A stretch of DNA of 64,000 bases from Clostridium massiliamazoniense. Lineage in GTDB: Bacteria > Bacillota > Clostridia > Clostridiales > Clostridiaceae. Shown in pieces: positions 1 through 8,398 of the stretch. Position 1 is the stretch's first letter. Each line of letters begins with the position of its first letter. The DNA is taken from positions 584,254 through 648,253 of the forward strand of contig NZ_LN879466.1 in NCBI RefSeq assembly GCF_001403635.1, read 5' to 3'. A program made the position numbers and the translations under genes. The notes under the pieces were generated by a model. That model saw only the letters and a list, made by a program, of their open reading frames with translations, was not told the DNA's origin and made no database searches.

Positions 1-195
1 ACCTCTTTGCTTTTCTATTTCCATCCAGTCTGATACTGCATGAGTAGAAGCTTTTCTAGCCTTAACAGAACCAGCCATTCTAATAGCTCCTCCATATAAA
101 AGGAATTTCTCAGTTAATGTAGTTTTACCAGCATCAGGGTGAGAAATAATAGCAAAGGTTCTTCTTTTCTTTATTTCATTAATTAAATTAGACAA
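1..195 (-). CDS. prfC: Peptide chain release factor 3 (RF3), N-terminal part, runs off the window
   Basis: Translational GTPase that recycles RF1/RF2 from the ribosome after termination. The 65 visible codons start [20 protein letters not shown] and contain the G1 P-loop [10 protein letters not shown] near residue 20, followed by [19 protein letters not shown] and [11 protein letters not shown], the hallmark of RF3 as opposed to EF-G. The start is a TTG at 195 preceded by TAGGAGGA. The C-terminal ~85% lies outside the window. The family call is firm; only the end is unknown. Confidence 0.93.
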   Translation of the reverse strand, partial: MSNLINEIKKRRTFAIISHPDAGKTTLTEKFLLYGGAIRMAGSVKARKASTHAVSDWMEIEKQRG

Positions 196-1007
196 AATCT
201 TATCCTCCTAAAGTTTATAAGCTCTAAATTATAAGAAATCTTAAATTTATTCTATAATTATTCCCAATGGGAGAGTAGTTAAAACAAGAATAGTAATAAA
301 GGTAAGATTAAAATTAATAATTAGAACTTATTTATATTTAAATTAAATAATTTACTTAATTGTATATTCTCAATTTAACATTATATCATAAAGTTAAAGA
401 GTAAATCTATGATTATAAAGGAAGTAACAAATATAGAAGAAAGTTAATTTAGATGAATTTTCAACTTTAAATTTACATTTAATAATTAAGGAAAATACTA
501 AAAGTAAAAAGAGAAAAGGTAAATAAGTAATTATTGATTATTAAAAAAGAAGAAAAATAGAAAATTTGCAAGTTAGAAAATTATATTATTCATATTAGGG
601 AAAAAGAGAATGTAAATACATAGAATTTCGAATTTATAAAAAAAATAATTTTTATACATAATATTTAATAAAATGGAATTAATTTAAAGAAAAATACATA
701 TTTAAAAATTGGATTTTACTATTAAATGTATCTAATATGTATAAAATATTAACTGAAATATGAATTAGTTTACAAATCATAAGATTAATGAATTAAGTGT
801 AAATGAAAGATAATATTCTTTACACAACATTAACCCACAAATAATTAATTTGATGATATACTAAGATTGTAGCAAGGAACAAAAGCTAAAAATAATAAAT
901 TAATAAAAATTAGCTTTAAAAATTAAAATTTAATTATTGTAAAAAACGTAGTTTAAATAGAGTAACTTATAAGATAAATTAAAAAAAGGAAACAGGAGGA
1001 AGAAAGT
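196..1007. other. Long AT-rich intergenic region
   Basis: About 810 bases between the divergent prfC and the small module gene at 1008. Stops are dense in all frames and no tRNA, riboswitch or convincing hairpin was recognised. It must contain the promoters of prfC (minus) and of the 1008 gene (plus), but I could not pick a good -35/-10 pair among the many AT-rich candidates. Confidence 0.6.
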
Positions 1008-1181
1008 ATGATAGGAAGAAGAAGTTTAACAGGTGAAAGATGTCCAGTATCAGGAATATGGAGATCAGAAGGACATGGAAAAACAGCAGTGGTAAGAAAG
1101 CAAGGAGAAATAATGCCATCACATAGAAGTAAAGAAGTAAGTTGGAGAATGATTCAACACTTACCTAAAAAGTTAAAATAG
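1008..1181 (+). CDS. Small single-module protein (57 aa), YjzC-like, unknown function
   Basis: A 57-residue protein starting MIGRRSLTGERCPVSGIWRS and ending MIQHLPKKLK. The ATG follows AGGAGGAAGAAAGT, an excellent ribosome site. It is one copy of a module with the pattern TGxxCPVSGIWRxE, GKTAV, GEIMPxxR and VxWxMIQxLPK. The next gene carries two further copies, so the three are clear products of duplication and all keep an open frame. The short P-x-S-G-I/T-Y/W core and the later P and W recall the small YjzC family of Firmicutes, but I only match this by eye. There is no signal peptide or membrane segment. There is a single Cys, so this is not a zinc ribbon. Confidence 0.8.
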   Translation: MIGRRSLTGERCPVSGIWRSEGHGKTAVVRKQGEIMPSHRSKEVSWRMIQHLPKKLK

Positions 1182-1257
1182 TAGAATATTAGTATGGGGA
1201 AAAAATTTTAATAGTGATAGTAAACGTTTAAAAATAGATAAACAGGAGGAAGAAAGA

Positions 1258-1623
1258 ATGATAGGAAAGAATATATTAACAGGAAATATTTGTCCAGTAT
1301 CAGGAATATGGAGAACAGAAGAGTATGGAAAGACAGCTGTTGCAGTAATAGCTGGAGAAACTATGCCAAGCTATAGAAATAAGGAAGTAACTTGGAAGAT
1401 GATTCAATACTTACCTAAAAAGTTAGGTGAAAAAAAGGCAGAAGAAAGACCAATGATAGGAAAGAAAAGTGTAACAGGAGAAAAATGTCCAGTGTCAGGA
1501 ATTTGGAGATCAGAATCCTTTGGTAAAACAGCAGTTGCATTAAAACAAGGAGAGATAATGCCTACATACAGAAATAGAGATGTTTCATGGACTATGATAC
1601 AACATCTCCCGAAACAATTTTAA
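1258..1623 (+). CDS. Tandem two-module protein, YjzC-like, unknown function
   Basis: 121 residues made of two copies of the module seen alone in the gene just upstream: residues ~1-56 and ~66-121, joined by the charged linker LGEKKAEERP. The second copy restarts with MIGKK, as if two formerly separate genes had fused. Each copy keeps CPVSGIW, GKTAV, GE(I/T)MP and MIQ(Y/H)LPK. The ribosome site AACAGGAGGAAGAAAG is almost identical to that of the upstream gene, so the 5' flank was duplicated as well. A strong hairpin follows. It may be a small abundant stress or sporulation protein, but the sequence does not show this. Confidence 0.82.
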   Translation: MIGKNILTGNICPVSGIWRTEEYGKTAVAVIAGETMPSYRNKEVTWKMIQYLPKKLGEKKAEERPMIGKKSVTGEKCPVSGIWRSESFGKTAVALKQGEIMPTYRNRDVSWTMIQHLPKQF

Positions 1624-1629
1624 TCTAAA

Positions 1630-1680
1630 GGAACTATTTCGCAATACTATAATTTAGTATTGTGGGATAGTTTCTTTTAT
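1630..1680 (+). terminator. Rho-independent terminator after the module genes
   Basis: GGAACTATTTCGCAATACTA pairs imperfectly with TAGTATTGTGGGATAGTTTC across a short AT loop and is followed by TTTTATTTTATTTTTT. Confidence 0.8.
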
Positions 1681-1791
1681 TTTATTTTTTGATAAATTAA
1701 GGTAGTTTGATATCTTTTAAATTTCTATATAATTATAGTTATTTTTATTTGAACTAGGTAAGCTAATCTAGCTGCTTAAAGGCAAAAAAAA

Positions 1792-1836
1792 GAGAGTCTC
1801 GAAATAAAATATAATTCTAATTCGAGATAATCTCTT
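1792..1836 (-). terminator. Terminator hairpin for the minus-strand ATPase gene
   Basis: AGAGAGTCTCGAA and TTCGAGATAATCTCTT form a stem around an AT loop. On the minus strand it is followed by a TCTCTTTTTTTTGCC-like T tract. It may also act on the plus strand. Confidence 0.65.
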
Positions 1837-1871
1837 AAAATTTTACAAACTAAAAGAAAAAAGTAGCTTGT

Positions 1872-2462
1872 CTATTTTTTTTCTTTAGTTGAACATACAG
1901 CTTCTTTTTCTTTAAGTCCAATAATAGACATGATTTGTTTAGATCTTTCCTTAGTTTCTCCAGTAAGTACAGTGTATTTAACATGTTCTGAATCTAAGAA
2001 TAATTTAATAGCATCATCTATAGCTAATGCTATTTTTTCATCTTGCCATCTAACACCATCTTTTTCATAACCAAATTCTCTTGGTACGAAGAAAATGTGA
2101 TCGTATTTTGGTAGATCACGTAAAGCAAGACTATAAAGGTCGTTAAGAATTTCTATTTCTTTAACAGTTCTCTTTTTATCTCCTAACATAAATCTTCCAT
2201 ATATATAAGGAACAAAAGTTGCATAATCAGTTAAAGCATAATCAAATGATTCTAAATCTTGTTCTAATTTAAGCTGACCTAAATATATTCCATATTGTTC
2301 GGCAATAGTTTCAATCATTCCTTTTTCTTTTAGGTAGTCAGTACTATATTCAGTTGCAGCACCGACATTAAGGCCTTTTACTTTTAAATCAACATAAAGT
2401 TGCTGTATTAAAGTTGTTTTTCCACATCTTGGACCACCAAGAATAGCAATTCTAATTGGCAT
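1872..2462 (-). CDS. P-loop AAA-family ATPase (NadR/AAA_28-like)
   Basis: 196-residue cytoplasmic NTPase. The Walker A motif GGPRCGKTT sits at residues 9-17 and IFFVPREFG around 124-132 could serve as a Walker B-like strand. Overall size and the N-terminal P-loop resemble the AAA_28/NadR kinase-like group, but no substrate-binding part is recognisable. It is a single gene with its own hairpin, divergent from the choline locus. The ATG at 2462 is preceded by a G-rich ribosome site. The substrate and role are unknown. Confidence 0.7.
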   Translation of the reverse strand: MPIRIAILGGPRCGKTTLIQQLYVDLKVKGLNVGAATEYSTDYLKEKGMIETIAEQYGIYLGQLKLEQDLESFDYALTDYATFVPYIYGRFMLGDKKRTVKEIEILNDLYSLALRDLPKYDHIFFVPREFGYEKDGVRWQDEKIALAIDDAIKLFLDSEHVKYTVLTGETKERSKQIMSIIGLKEKEAVCSTKEKK

Positions 2463-2794
2463 GTAAGAAAACCCCCATATGTGTTTAAAATAATATTTTC
2501 GTACTTCTCAAATTTAGTACATTTAATTATATCAATTAAAATATACTTTGTCACTTGAAAGAAATGAGAGTTATTAAAATAAAAAACTTCCTTTCTCATT
2601 TTATTAGATAGTATTTTAATTCTGATAAAGTCTTTAATTTATTATAAGTTAAATTATGGAATTTGTGGTGAAGAAAAAATATAAATTCATAATTAATTCA
2701 TTATTTTTCCATAGAAATATATTTAAATAGTGGTAAAATATAACTGTTCAGAAAATGAACAATAAAATTAAAAAGGTGTTTTAGGGAGAATGTT
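2463..2794. other. Divergent intergenic region upstream of the choline locus
   Basis: 330 bases holding the promoters of the minus-strand ATPase and of the choline locus. The plus-strand signals at its right end are listed separately. Nothing else was recognised. Confidence 0.6.
2731..2762 (+). promoter_or_regulatory. Extended -10 promoter with palindromic operator before the choline locus
   Basis: TGGTAAAAT (2731-2739) is an extended -10 with no good -35. Immediately downstream, over the expected start site, lies TGTTCA-GAAAA-TGAACA (2745-2761), a perfect 6+6 inverted repeat. The first gene carries an N-terminal winged helix domain, so autoregulation at this palindrome is an attractive but unproven reading. 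Confidence 0.5.
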
Positions 2795-4666
2795 ATGGAT
2801 TATAAATTAAATTTATTTAAGTTAATAAATTCTAAAGATAATCTTAGTCAAAGAGAGATAGCTAACAATCTAAATGTTTCATTAGGTAAGGTAAATGCAA
2901 CTATAAAACAATTAGAAGAAGAACAATATATAAAAATAGAAAAAATAAATAATAAACAATTTTATAAATTAACGGAAAAGAGTTTTAAAGAGCTAAAGGA
3001 TAGTGTAAAAAATGCTAGAGAAATTCGTATTAATATTCATAGTGATGATAAATATGAAAATCCTAAAATAGCTGTAATTTTAGCTGCTGGTAAAAAAACT
3101 CAATTTGATAAACCTGTAAGTTTTTTAAGTTTAGAAGAAAATACTGTATTAGATAGAGCTATAGAAATATTAAAAAATAATGGTATTGAAAAAATAATAA
3201 TTGTAGCTGGATATAAAAAGGAATTTTACGAAGAGTATGAAAAAAATCATCCAGAAATAAATTTAGTTTTTAATGAAGAGTATAAGTGGACTGGAAGTAT
3301 GGCATCTTTAGCAAAGGCTAAAAAATTAATTGATGGAGATTTTATATTATTAGAAAATGATTTAGTTTTTGAAGAATATGCTATAAAGACAGTGGTGGAA
3401 AGTTCACATAGAGATTGTATTTTAATAACTAATGAAAGTGGTTCAGGGGATGAGGCATTTGTAGAAATAAGAAATAATTATTTATTTAAAATGTCAAAGG
3501 ACATACATCAATTTAATAAAATAGATGGAGAAATGATAGGGATAAGTAAATTATCCTTTGAACTTTATAAGATGATGTTAGAGGAATTTCAACAAAATGT
3601 AAATCCATATATAAATTATGAATACACTATGCTTGATGTATCTAGAGAGTATAAGGTTGGTTATGAAAAGATTGTGGATTTAGTTTGGGGAGAAATAGAT
3701 AATAAAAAACATTATGAAAAAATCAAAAAAGTGATTTTACCTAGAATAAAGAAGAAAGAGATAGATTATAAGTTAGATTATGTTAAAGAGGTAGTAAGTA
3801 AGTCAATTGATGTAGATATAAAAAATATAAAAGATATTAGACCTATAGGAGGAATGACTAATAAGAACTTTAAGGTAGTGGTAGATAATAATACTTATAT
3901 TTCTAGAATTCCTGGAAATGGAACAGAAGGTATGATAAATAGGCATAATGAAATGGTGAATTCTGTACTAGCATCAGAAATAGGAATAGATGCTGAAATA
4001 GTTTTTTTTGATGAGTTAAGTGGAATAAAAATAGCAAAATATATAGAAGGTGCTGAAACAATAAATAGTGCAATGGCTAGAAGTAAAGATAATGCATTAA
4101 AAATAGCAAAATTACTTAAGGAGTTGCATCAATCAAATATAAATATGAAAAATGAATTTAATGTATTCAAAGAAATTTATCATTATGAAGAGCTGTTAGA
4201 AAAGGCTAATGGAGATTATTATGAAAATTATAATGAAGTAAAAAAGGATGTATTAGAAATAGAAAATATATTGAAGGATTGTGATGCTATTTTAGCACCA
4301 TGTCATATTGATACAGTACCTGAAAATTTTATAAAAGATAAATGGGGAAAAATTTATCTTATAGACTGGGAATATTCAGGACTTAATGATCCTATGTGGG
4401 ATATTGCAGCACATTTTATTGAATGTGAATTCACAGAGGATGAAGAAGAAATGTTTCTTAAAGCATATTTTAATAGCAAAGTTACAGAAAAGGATAAAAT
4501 AAAAATATTATGCCACAAAATATGTCAGGATTTCCTATGGAGTTTGTGGACATGTGTAAAGGAAGCACAGGGAGATAATTTTGGGGACTACGGAAAAATG
4601 AGATATGAGAGAGCAATAAAAAATTTAACAAAGCTAAAGGAATGTAGGATTCTAGCTTATAACTAA
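2795..4666 (+). CDS. Fused winged-helix / nucleotidyltransferase-like / choline kinase (LicA) protein
   Basis: 623-residue fusion of three domains. Residues ~1-70 are a MarR-type winged helix (LSQREIANNLNVSLGKVNAT recognition region). Residues ~80-310 are a sugar-phosphate nucleotidyltransferase fold starting AVILAAGKKTQFDKPVSFL. In this domain the usual GxGxR is replaced by KKTQF, so its activity may be altered. Residues ~335-620 are a LicA/choline kinase domain with GGMTNKNFKV, the Brenner-like CHIDTVPENF and LIDWEYSGLNDPMWDIA. It should phosphorylate choline in the cytoplasm. It leads a likely operon with a LicB-like permease and LicC. The start follows AGGGAGAATGTT. The HTH may sense choline or CDP-choline through the fused domains; that is inference. 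Confidence 0.85.
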   Translation: MDYKLNLFKLINSKDNLSQREIANNLNVSLGKVNATIKQLEEEQYIKIEKINNKQFYKLTEKSFKELKDSVKNAREIRINIHSDDKYENPKIAVILAAGKKTQFDKPVSFLSLEENTVLDRAIEILKNNGIEKIIIVAGYKKEFYEEYEKNHPEINLVFNEEYKWTGSMASLAKAKKLIDGDFILLENDLVFEEYAIKTVVESSHRDCILITNESGSGDEAFVEIRNNYLFKMSKDIHQFNKIDGEMIGISKLSFELYKMMLEEFQQNVNPYINYEYTMLDVSREYKVGYEKIVDLVWGEIDNKKHYEKIKKVILPRIKKKEIDYKLDYVKEVVSKSIDVDIKNIKDIRPIGGMTNKNFKVVVDNNTYISRIPGNGTEGMINRHNEMVNSVLASEIGIDAEIVFFDELSGIKIAKYIEGAETINSAMARSKDNALKIAKLLKELHQSNINMKNEFNVFKEIYHYEELLEKANGDYYENYNEVKKDVLEIENILKDCDAILAPCHIDTVPENFIKDKWGKIYLIDWEYSGLNDPMWDIAAHFIECEFTEDEEEMFLKAYFNSKVTEKDKIKILCHKICQDFLWSLWTCVKEAQGDNFGDYGKMRYERAIKNLTKLKECRILAYN

Positions 4667-4706
4667 AAATTTAATAAGTAAAAAATAAATAAGGGGGGTG
4701 AAATTT

Positions 4707-5669
4707 ATGAAGTTTAAAGTGAACGGTTTTGGTCAAGGGATGTTTTCAGCTATTACTTGGGGCTTAGATACAGTATTAGGTGGAGTTTTATTAAGTTTAG
4801 TACCTTTTATAGGAACTAAGGAAGCTATTTTTTTAGCACCTTTTGTAAGTGTATTTTTACATGATTTATTTTCAAGTCTTTGGATTATGATTTATTTAAC
4901 CTTTAAAGGGGAAATAGGAAGATTTTTTAAAAAGGCTATAAAAACTAAAAGTGCTAGATACGCTATGTTAGGTGGAGTTTTAGGTGGACCTGTTGGAATG
5001 ACAGGATATTATTTAGCTGTTAAGTATATTGGAGCTGGACATGCTGCCACAATATCTTCATTATATCCAGCAATAGGAGCAGTTTTAGCATTTATATTTT
5101 TAAAAGAAAAAATAGGAAAAAGGGGTTGGATTGGATTAGCTTTAGCCATATTTGGTATAGGACTCTCAAGTTTTTCTGTTTCAGGAGAGGGTGTGAATTT
5201 TCTAGGGGTTGCCTTTGCTTTATTAACTGTAGTTGGATGGGGCTCAGAATGTGTAATATGTGCTTATGGTATGAAGGATGAAGAAATAACTCCAACAGAA
5301 GCTTTACAATTAAGGCAAATAAGTTCAGCCTTAGTATATTCAATATTTATTATTCCCATGATAAAGGGTTATGGATTAGTAAAATTAACTTTTACAACAA
5401 AAGAAGCTATTACTTTAATAATCTTAACAGCTCTAGCGGGAACAGTATCTTACTTATGTTATTATGGGGCAATTCATAAGCTAGGAGCAACAAAGGCTAT
5501 GGGACTTAATATAACTTATGTAGTTTGGGCAATGGTATTAGACAAAATATTATTTGGAAGAGAGCTTTCACTTAAAATGCTATTATGTGGAGCTATAGTA
5601 ATGATTGGTTCATTTATGGTGGCATATCAACCTGAGGATAACATTACAGAGGTTGAAATTGCTCATTAG
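4707..5669 (+). CDS. licB: LicB-like choline permease (DMT superfamily)
   Basis: 320-residue membrane protein with about ten predicted helices and two EamA-type halves; AGHAATISSLYPAIGAVLAF is typical of the first half. Its place between the choline kinase fusion and LicC points to high-affinity choline uptake, the LicB role in Haemophilus and pneumococcus. I choose ATG 4707 because AAGGGGGGTG lies six bases upstream; an in-frame GTG at 4698 is inside that ribosome site. The substrate is assigned by context rather than by a diagnostic residue. Confidence 0.82.
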   Translation: MKFKVNGFGQGMFSAITWGLDTVLGGVLLSLVPFIGTKEAIFLAPFVSVFLHDLFSSLWIMIYLTFKGEIGRFFKKAIKTKSARYAMLGGVLGGPVGMTGYYLAVKYIGAGHAATISSLYPAIGAVLAFIFLKEKIGKRGWIGLALAIFGIGLSSFSVSGEGVNFLGVAFALLTVVGWGSECVICAYGMKDEEITPTEALQLRQISSALVYSIFIIPMIKGYGLVKLTFTTKEAITLIILTALAGTVSYLCYYGAIHKLGATKAMGLNITYVVWAMVLDKILFGRELSLKMLLCGAIVMIGSFMVAYQPEDNITEVEIAH

Positions 5670-5690
5670 ATATAAGAAGGAGTGTTTTAG

Positions 5691-6389
5691 ATGCGTGCAA
5701 TTTTACTAGCTGCTGGAATGGGGACAAGATTAAGACCCTTAACGGAGCATACACCAAAATCTTTAATTGAGGTTAATGGGAAACCATTATTAGAAAGGCA
5801 AATTGAAGCCTTATTAGAAATAGGGATAAATGAAATAATAGTAGTAACAGGGTATTTAAAAGAGAAATTTGATTATTTAGTCGATAAATACAATGTAAAG
5901 TTAGTTCATAATGATAAATACAATTTATACAATAATATTTATACTATGTATTTAGTTAAAGATTATTTAAGAGATAGTTATGTAATAGATGCAGATGTAT
6001 ATATAAATAAAAATTTCTTAAAAAATGAAATGAAATATTCAACTTATTTTTCAGAATATAAAGTAGGTTTTAAGGATGAGTGGAAAATAATTTATGGTGA
6101 AGATAATGGTATAAAGGATATAGATGTAACATCAGGGGATGGTCATATACTTTGTGGAGTATCTTATTGGAATGAAGAAGATGGAGACTTTATAGTCAAT
6201 AAATTAAGTGAAAAGATTAAAGATAGTAATTTTACAGACCTTTATTGGGATAATATAGTTAAAGAAAATATTAAAAACTTAAATGTAAAAATAGAAAAAT
6301 TGGAACAAGATAGTATATTTGAAATAGATAATTTAGTAGAATTAGAGGATGTTAAAAAAAGGTTAGATTTAGTTAATTATCAGAAATAA
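5691..6389 (+). CDS. licC: LicC: CTP:phosphocholine cytidylyltransferase
   Basis: 232-residue nucleotidyltransferase that makes CDP-choline from CTP and phosphocholine. It has the intact N-terminal signature LLAAGMGTRLRPLTEHTPKS with the PK lysine, and the metal-binding YVIDADVYIN around residue 100. Length fits LicC (about 230). It lies 21 bases after licB with AGAAGGAG as ribosome site. It differs from the fused nucleotidyltransferase domain of the first gene, whose signature is eroded, so this gene probably supplies the catalytic step. A phosphonate cytidylyltransferase would be the main alternative. Confidence 0.85.
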   Translation: MRAILLAAGMGTRLRPLTEHTPKSLIEVNGKPLLERQIEALLEIGINEIIVVTGYLKEKFDYLVDKYNVKLVHNDKYNLYNNIYTMYLVKDYLRDSYVIDADVYINKNFLKNEMKYSTYFSEYKVGFKDEWKIIYGEDNGIKDIDVTSGDGHILCGVSYWNEEDGDFIVNKLSEKIKDSNFTDLYWDNIVKENIKNLNVKIEKLEQDSIFEIDNLVELEDVKKRLDLVNYQK

Positions 6390-6442
6390 AGAAAGTTAAA
6401 TAAGTACATTGCTTTTGGTAATAGTTAAAAAGTTAAGATAGA

Positions 6443-6496
6443 AAGGTTATCTCATTAGTTAGAATAAAATTTAACTGTGAGATAACCTTTTATTTT
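6443..6496 (+). terminator. Terminator of the choline locus
   Basis: AAGGTTATCTCA pairs with TGAGATAACCTT around a ~19-base loop, followed by TTTATTTTAT. It closes the three-gene lic unit. Confidence 0.85.
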
Positions 6497-6884
6497 ATAA
6501 AGTAAAAAATGTAGAATAGAACTACAATATTTTCCAAAAAAATACAAAAATTATTAAGATTTATTTAAAAAAGCTATGTTTTATTTGAAATCTAATAACA
6601 AAGAATAAAATATAATTAAATAAAAATCAAATTATACGTAACTCCTATTGAAAGTATTTAGAAATATAAATATAATCAATTATAGATACAAATGCAATAT
6701 TTTCAAAAAACTGAAAGAAACTCCTTCAATTATTATCGATTTATAAATTCATTATAATTAGGTTTTATTGATTTTAATATATTGCTTTAATGTATTATAA
6801 TTTTACTGTTAAGCTTATTATTAAACTTAACAGTAAATAAATTAGTAATGAAAATATCACTTTGATTGAGGAGGAGATTATAAG
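6497..6884. other. AT-rich intergenic region with a perfect 12+12 inverted repeat
   Basis: About 390 bases. The only clear structure is TTTACTGTTAAG (6802-6813) and CTTAACAGTAAA (6826-6837) with a 12-base spacer, ending 47 bases before the phosphatase start. No T tract follows the arms, so it looks more like an operator or mRNA leader stem than a terminator. Confidence 0.6.
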
Positions 6885-7691
6885 ATGTACAAGCTTATAG
6901 CTTTAGATATGGATGGAACTCTATTAAAAGAGGATAAAACCATATCTAATAGAACAAAAGAAACATTAGACAAGGCAAGAGAAAAAGGTGTTAAGGTAGT
7001 TCTTGCATCTGGGAGACCTATAGAGGGGTTAGCTAAATATTTAGAAGAATTGGATTTAGTAAGTGAAGATGATTACGTATTAAGCTATAATGGAGCTTTA
7101 GTTCAAAATGTAGGGAACAAAGAAATTGTTGCAACTAATGGATTAACGGGAAAAGATTTAGAATTACTTTATAATATAAGTAAGGAAGTTGGAGTTAATA
7201 TTCATGCTTTCTCAAAGTCAGAAGGGCTTATAACTCCAAAGAATAATAAATACACAGAGCTAGAGGCAACTATAAATGGAATAAAGATAAAAGAAAAGGA
7301 TTTCGACTTAGTGGGGGCTGATGAAGAAATCGTAAAAATAATGATGATAGATGAACCTGAAGTTCTAGAAGGAGCTATAGAAAAGCTTCCAAAGGACCTA
7401 TATGAAAAATATACTGTTGTGAGAAGTGCACCGTACTTCTTAGAGTTCTTAAATGTTGATGGTAACAAAGGTGAGGGACTTAAAGCTTTATCAGAACATT
7501 TAGGAATAAGTGAAAAAGAGGTTATAGCTATGGGGGATGCTGGTAATGATAGACATATGATAGAATATGCAGGACTTGGAGTGGCAATGGGTAATGCCTT
7601 TCCAGAAATAAAGGAAATAGCAAATTATGTAACTATGACAAATGAAGAAGATGGGGTTGCTCATGTTATAGAAAAATTTGTGTTAAGTTAA
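6885..7691 (+). CDS. Cof-type HAD-IIB sugar-phosphate phosphatase
   Basis: 268-residue cytoplasmic phosphatase of the YidA/Cof subfamily. HAD motif I is LDMDGTLL (nucleophile Asp8, acid Asp10), motif II is LASGRP, and motif III/IV is the C-terminal VIAMGDAGNDRHMIEYAG with the metal-binding aspartates. The IIB cap lies between motifs II and III. GAGGAGGAG precedes the ATG. It stands between the choline locus and the polysaccharide operon; the substrate cannot be told from sequence and a role in either pathway is only suggested by position. Confidence 0.88.
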   Translation: MYKLIALDMDGTLLKEDKTISNRTKETLDKAREKGVKVVLASGRPIEGLAKYLEELDLVSEDDYVLSYNGALVQNVGNKEIVATNGLTGKDLELLYNISKEVGVNIHAFSKSEGLITPKNNKYTELEATINGIKIKEKDFDLVGADEEIVKIMMIDEPEVLEGAIEKLPKDLYEKYTVVRSAPYFLEFLNVDGNKGEGLKALSEHLGISEKEVIAMGDAGNDRHMIEYAGLGVAMGNAFPEIKEIANYVTMTNEEDGVAHVIEKFVLS

Positions 7692-7738
7692 TTGAAAAAT
7701 AAAATTAGTGTTTAGCTACTTATTTTAGGGGGAAGAAA

Positions 7739-8398
7739 ATGCAAATATTAGAGAATGAAAAAAATAGGAATTTGCAAAAGGCGAGAGGAAGCAGTTTATA
7801 TCTATTTATGAAGAGGTTATTTGATATAATCTGTGCTACCATAGGGTTAATAGTTTTTTCACCATTCTATATAATAATAACTATTTGGGTGAAATTAGAT
7901 TCTAAAGGACCAGCTTTTTTTGGACATAAAAGAATAGGACAAGATAGAAAAGAAATTAGTGTTTATAAATTTAGGTCTATGGTTATAAATGCACAAGAAG
8001 TATTAGAAAATTTCACACCTGAACAAAAAGCAGAATTCGAAAAGAATTTTAAATTAGAAAATGACCCTAGAATCACAAAAGCTGGGGATTTCTTACGAAA
8101 GACAAGTCTAGATGAATTACCACAATTAATTAATATAATAAAAGGCGATATGAGTATTGTTGGTCCAAGACCAATAGTACAAAAGGAAATAGATAAATAT
8201 GGAGAATATGCAGATAAACTTTTTTCAGTAAAACCAGGTTTAACAGGATACTGGCAAGCTAATGGAAGAAGTGACACAACTTATGAAGAAAGAGTACAAA
8301 TGGATATGTACTATATAGATAATAGATCATTTTGGTTAGATATTAAAATAATATTTCAAACAGCAATATCAGTTATAAAAAAAGAAGGGGCTATGTAA
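7739..8398 (+). CDS. Polyprenyl-phosphate priming glycosylphosphotransferase
   Basis: 219-residue initiating sugar transferase of the WbaP/CpsE C-terminal-domain type, which loads a sugar 1-phosphate onto undecaprenyl phosphate. One membrane segment lies at residues ~27-50 (LFDIICATIGLIVFSPFYII), followed by KFRSM, the DELPQLINIIKGDMSIVGPRP core and PGLTGYWQANGRS. It lacks the four extra N-terminal helices of full-length WbaP. It is the first gene of the polysaccharide operon and its stop abuts the next ATG, so translation is probably coupled. Confidence 0.92.
   Translation: MQILENEKNRNLQKARGSSLYLFMKRLFDIICATIGLIVFSPFYIIITIWVKLDSKGPAFFGHKRIGQDRKEISVYKFRSMVINAQEVLENFTPEQKAEFEKNFKLENDPRITKAGDFLRKTSLDELPQLINIIKGDMSIVGPRPIVQKEIDKYGEYADKLFSVKPGLTGYWQANGRSDTTYEERVQMDMYYIDNRSFWLDIKIIFQTAISVIKKEGAM

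Noticed and set aside
196-1007. tRNA, riboswitch or VirR-box array in the long intergenic region
   Set aside because: No cloverleaf, conserved riboswitch core or CCCAGTT-type direct repeats were found by reading both strands.
1258-1623. Zinc-ribbon or rubredoxin-like protein
   Set aside because: Each module has only one Cys, so no metal site of that kind can form.
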